Positions 55,190 through 57,321 of a stretch of DNA of 57,321 bases are shown here, one piece after another. The DNA is from Xanthobacteraceae bacterium (lineage in GTDB: Bacteria; Pseudomonadota; Alphaproteobacteria; Rhizobiales; Xanthobacteraceae), in NCBI GenBank assembly GCA_019750915.1, contig JAIENY010000002.1, positions 1 through 57,321 of the forward strand. Reading direction: 5' to 3'. The stretch's first letter is position 1; the number at the start of each line of letters is the position of its first letter. Below the pieces are notes generated by a model. It made no database searches. It was not told the DNA's origin and saw nothing but the letters and a program-made list of their open reading frames with translations. The translations under genes and the position numbers were made by a program.

Positions 55190-55989
55190 ATGATCCGGTC
55201 GATCATTTTATTTTTTGCTTTGCTCGCATTTACCTCACTTGCTTCGGCGGAAGTTGCATCACAGCAACAAGCTACGCCCACAAAAAAACAACGGCGAAGC
55301 GTTCCCAATCTAAAGCGTCAACACCATCCCAAACGGGACCCTGCATCGGTGTTCTTCCCGTTATTGGTGATACCTTTGGCGTCAAGGAAGTTGGCGTCAC
55401 CGTTTTTGGCAACAAGTATACTGAAATCCCGATTGCTTCGTGGGCACTGGACGATCTTGTTGTGGCTAGGGTCCGAGCGGCGTCGCCTCGCGGTTTCGTT
55501 GTCAAACGCATCCCCTTCGCGGTGTCTGCTTTTGATCCGTTTTACAAACCGCGCCGAGCGCTTTTTCCGGAACCAGGCACCGATCTGGTAGACATCGTCC
55601 GGCGAGTCGCATCGTCTTCGGGGTGCGCGCGTTATGTCGTTGTTACGAAGTGGGACAGCCGCTTTGGTTCGACGAACCAATCAGTAAGAGGCATTGGCTT
55701 GGTTCATGCGGGCGGGCTTTTTGCAAAAACGACCCTGTTGTTTGCCATCACACGTGCTGTCGTCTACGACCAAAACTTCACACCATTGAAGGAGGCCCTT
55801 ATTCAGATTGACGATAGATCTATTTTGGCTCGTTCGTTGGACATCGTGCCAGGGCCAACCTGTGAGCTTGATGATTACGCGTGGCCGGATCAGCCTGCGG
55901 CTGCGGACACACCGACGAACAAGGAAATTGCATAAGCGTTGCTGAAAGATGGTCTTGATAAGACGTTGCCGAGTTTGCTTGGTCAGTAA
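55190..55989 (+). pseudogene. Decayed gene for a secreted protein (frameshift and in-frame stop)
   Basis: From the ATG at 55190 a good signal peptide (MIRSIILFFALLAFTSLASAE) is read in one frame. The body from the run of seven A (55282-55288) continues only in the -1 frame. That frame reads coherently through GPCIGVLPVIGDTFGVKEVG, RVASSSGCARYVVVTKW and RSILARSLDIVPG to a TAA at 55933-55935. After that stop it still reads ALLKDGLDKTLPSLLGQ-stop, a natural C-terminus (55936-55989). Two lesions fit decay; a sequencing slip in the A-run could explain the first. Lower GC than its neighbours hints at transfer. A strong terminator follows. Confidence 0.75.
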
Positions 55990-56063
55990 ACTGACTTGGA
56001 ATGCGATCGGGAAGAAACGTGCTTCTTGACCGATGTATCCGAAGGGCCATCGATGGCTAATTG

Positions 56064-56100
56064 AAAGAAGGCCGCCGTTTCGAGCGGCCTTCTTTTTGTT
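56064..56100 (+). terminator. Strong bidirectional-looking terminator
   Basis: 12-bp stem AAAGAAGGCCGC (56064-56075) with GCGGCCTTCTTT (56084-56095), eight-base loop, then T-runs (TTTTTGTTTTT). It closes the pseudogene on the plus strand and nrdJ on the minus strand (TTCTTTC after the stem). Confidence 0.85.
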
Positions 56101-56115
56101 TTTGAATCTGGTTCG

Positions 56116-57321
56116 TCACGAACACCCCGTCGTACTGCCACACGTGTCGCACTTCATGCAGGTGCCGTTGCGCACCAGCGTGAAGTTGCCGCACTCGCTG
56201 CACATCTCGCCTTCATAGCCGCGTGCTTTCGCTTCGGCGCGGCGTTCGGCTTTCGACGGTGCGGCAGCTTGCGCCGTGCCCGCCTTGCTCCACTGCTGCG
56301 CTTCCAGCTTTTCCGTCGGCGACAATTCGCGCTCGGGCTCCGCGATCTTCAACGCCACGGCGCCGTCGCCCGCATGCGATGAAGAGAGGGCGGTGACACG
56401 TGTGCCACCGGCCGGTGCGCTGTCGTCGCTCGATGAGATCGCGGCAGCGCCGCCGCGCATCACCACGAGGTTGTCTGTCCGCGAGCGGGTGAGACCCTTC
56501 GACAGATAGCGCGTGGCGGCGTGGCCCTCGTCCGGCGACTTGCCTTCTTCCACGCCTTTGCCGAGCGCGTCGAAGCTCGACTCGGTCGGATCGACATGGG
56601 CGAGATCGAAGCGCGACATGTAGCTGACCGCGAGTTCGCGGAACACGTAGTCGAGGATCGAGGTCGCGTATTTGATCGAGTCGTTGCCCTGCACCGGACC
56701 CGCAGGCTCGAAGCGGGTGAAGGTGAAAGCGTCGACGTATTCTTCGAGCGGCACGCCGTATTGCAGGCCGAGCGACACGGCGATGGCGAAGTTGTTGATG
56801 AAGGAGCGCAGCGCCGCGCCTTCCTTATGCATGTCGATAAAGATTTCGCCGATCCGTCCGTCGTCATATTCGCCGGTGCGCAGATAGACCTTGTGGCCGC
56901 CAACCACAGCCTTCTGGGTGTAGCCCTTGCGGCGGTCCGGCATCTTCTCGCGCTCGCGGATCACGGTGACGCGCTCGACGATCTTCTCGACGATCTTCTC
57001 CGCGATCTGCGTGGTGCGCGCCGCCATCGGCTTGTCGTACAGCGCCTCGATTGCATCCTCCTCGTCGTCATCGTCGGCGATGAGCTGGGAGTTCAGCGGC
57101 TGGGAGAGCTTCGAGCCGTCGCGGTACAAGGCGTTGGCCTTGAGCGCGAGTTTCCAGGAAAGCAGATAGGCGGACTTGCAGTCCTCCACCGTGGCGTCGT
57201 TCGGCATGTTGATGGTCTTGGAGATCGCACCCGAGATGAAGGGCTGCGACGCCGCCATCATGCGGATGTGGCTCTCGACCGACAGATAGCGCTTGCCGAT
57301 CTTGCCGCAGGGGTTGGCGCA
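56116..57321 (-). CDS. nrdJ: Vitamin B12-dependent (class II) ribonucleotide reductase NrdJ, C-terminal part
   Basis: Reduces ribonucleotides with adenosylcobalamin as radical source; oxygen-independent dNTP supply. The 401 codons visible run off the right edge (the N-terminal part is outside). They begin with [22 protein letters not shown]..., then [37 protein letters not shown], the core of the class II barrel. The C-terminus has [31 protein letters not shown], a Cys-rich zinc-ribbon-like end with the CxxC pair used in disulfide re-reduction. [27 protein letters not shown] is characteristic of NrdJ in alphaproteobacteria. Confidence 0.96.
   Translation of the reverse strand, partial: CANPCGKIGKRYLSVESHIRMMAASQPFISGAISKTINMPNDATVEDCKSAYLLSWKLALKANALYRDGSKLSQPLNSQLIADDDDEEDAIEALYDKPMAARTTQIAEKIVEKIVERVTVIREREKMPDRRKGYTQKAVVGGHKVYLRTGEYDDGRIGEIFIDMHKEGAALRSFINNFAIAVSLGLQYGVPLEEYVDAFTFTRFEPAGPVQGNDSIKYATSILDYVFRELAVSYMSRFDLAHVDPTESSFDALGKGVEEGKSPDEGHAATRYLSKGLTRSRTDNLVVMRGGAAAISSSDDSAPAGGTRVTALSSSHAGDGAVALKIAEPERELSPTEKLEAQQWSKAGTAQAAAPSKAERRAEAKARGYEGEMCSECGNFTLVRNGTCMKCDTCGSTTGCS

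Noticed and set aside
55282..55288. Programmed -1 ribosomal frameshift
   Set aside because: Phasing is right, but the second lesion (in-frame TAA with coding-like continuation) and lack of a clear downstream pseudoknot favour decay; kept only as an alternative.
1..57321. tRNA, rRNA, CRISPR array, prophage or intact insertion sequence
   Set aside because: None recognised in the gaps between genes by eye; a covariance-model search would be needed to exclude small RNAs.

Overview
This is a high-GC chromosomal window from an alphaproteobacterium, most likely Nitrobacteraceae (Bradyrhizobium / Afipia / Rhodopseudomonas / Nitrobacter type). The inference rests on the family-level look of the proteins (HdaA, ClpS2-type adaptor, B12-dependent NrdJ, MaeB-PTA fusion, SurA-LptD-LptG cluster) and on Gly/His-rich and 'small basic' proteins common in that family. 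The content is mostly core and housekeeping. I see no rRNA, tRNA, CRISPR array, prophage or complete insertion sequence.

Layout. 1-6.1 kb (minus): envelope/B6 operon rsmA (cut by the window edge)-pdxA-surA-like-lptD-lptG, tightly overlapped; lptF, the usual partner of lptG, is absent here. 6.5-9.2 kb (plus): pepA, holC and a lipoprotein. 9.2-11.8 kb (minus): an ABC-F ATPase, a small NepR-like protein and a Gly/His-rich secreted protein. 12-13.6 kb (plus): ndk and terC, the latter with a structured leader. 13.6-15.3 kb (minus): purN-purM, with a long palindromic repeat just before the purM ribosome binding site. 15.6-20.7 kb (plus): a CDP-alcohol phosphatidyltransferase, hdaA, ppk and ppx, with a possible PHO box before ppk. 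20.7-28 kb: rnd (minus), an orphan glycosyltransferase, aspS, maeB and a DoxX protein. 28-32.7 kb: DHFR-like protein, polysaccharide deacetylase and L,D-transpeptidase (minus), creA (plus), then an SMR exporter operon with two very small proteins (minus).

33-37.4 kb holds an RND permease plus adaptor and 41.7-46.1 kb a second pair in the usual adaptor-permease order (MexEF-like). Between them lie a cupin, clpS, a K+ channel, a Sel1 protein and an Old Yellow Enzyme. Neither RND pair has an outer-membrane channel or a regulator beside it. 46-51 kb is a run of small secreted or poorly known proteins. 51-54 kb holds a divergent lactate/malate dehydrogenase and a large secreted beta-helix protein. 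55.2-56.0 kb is a secreted-protein gene carrying both a frameshift in a run of seven A and an in-frame stop; I read it as a decaying pseudogene. The window ends inside nrdJ.

Most notable: the structured terC leader, the 72-bp palindrome before purM, the doubly lesioned pseudogene, the dehydrogenase with an NADP-like cofactor loop and a changed substrate motif, the RND permease lacking the TM10 lysine, and lptG without lptF but with an overlapping upstream mini-ORF. No complete undescribed multi-gene system stands out.
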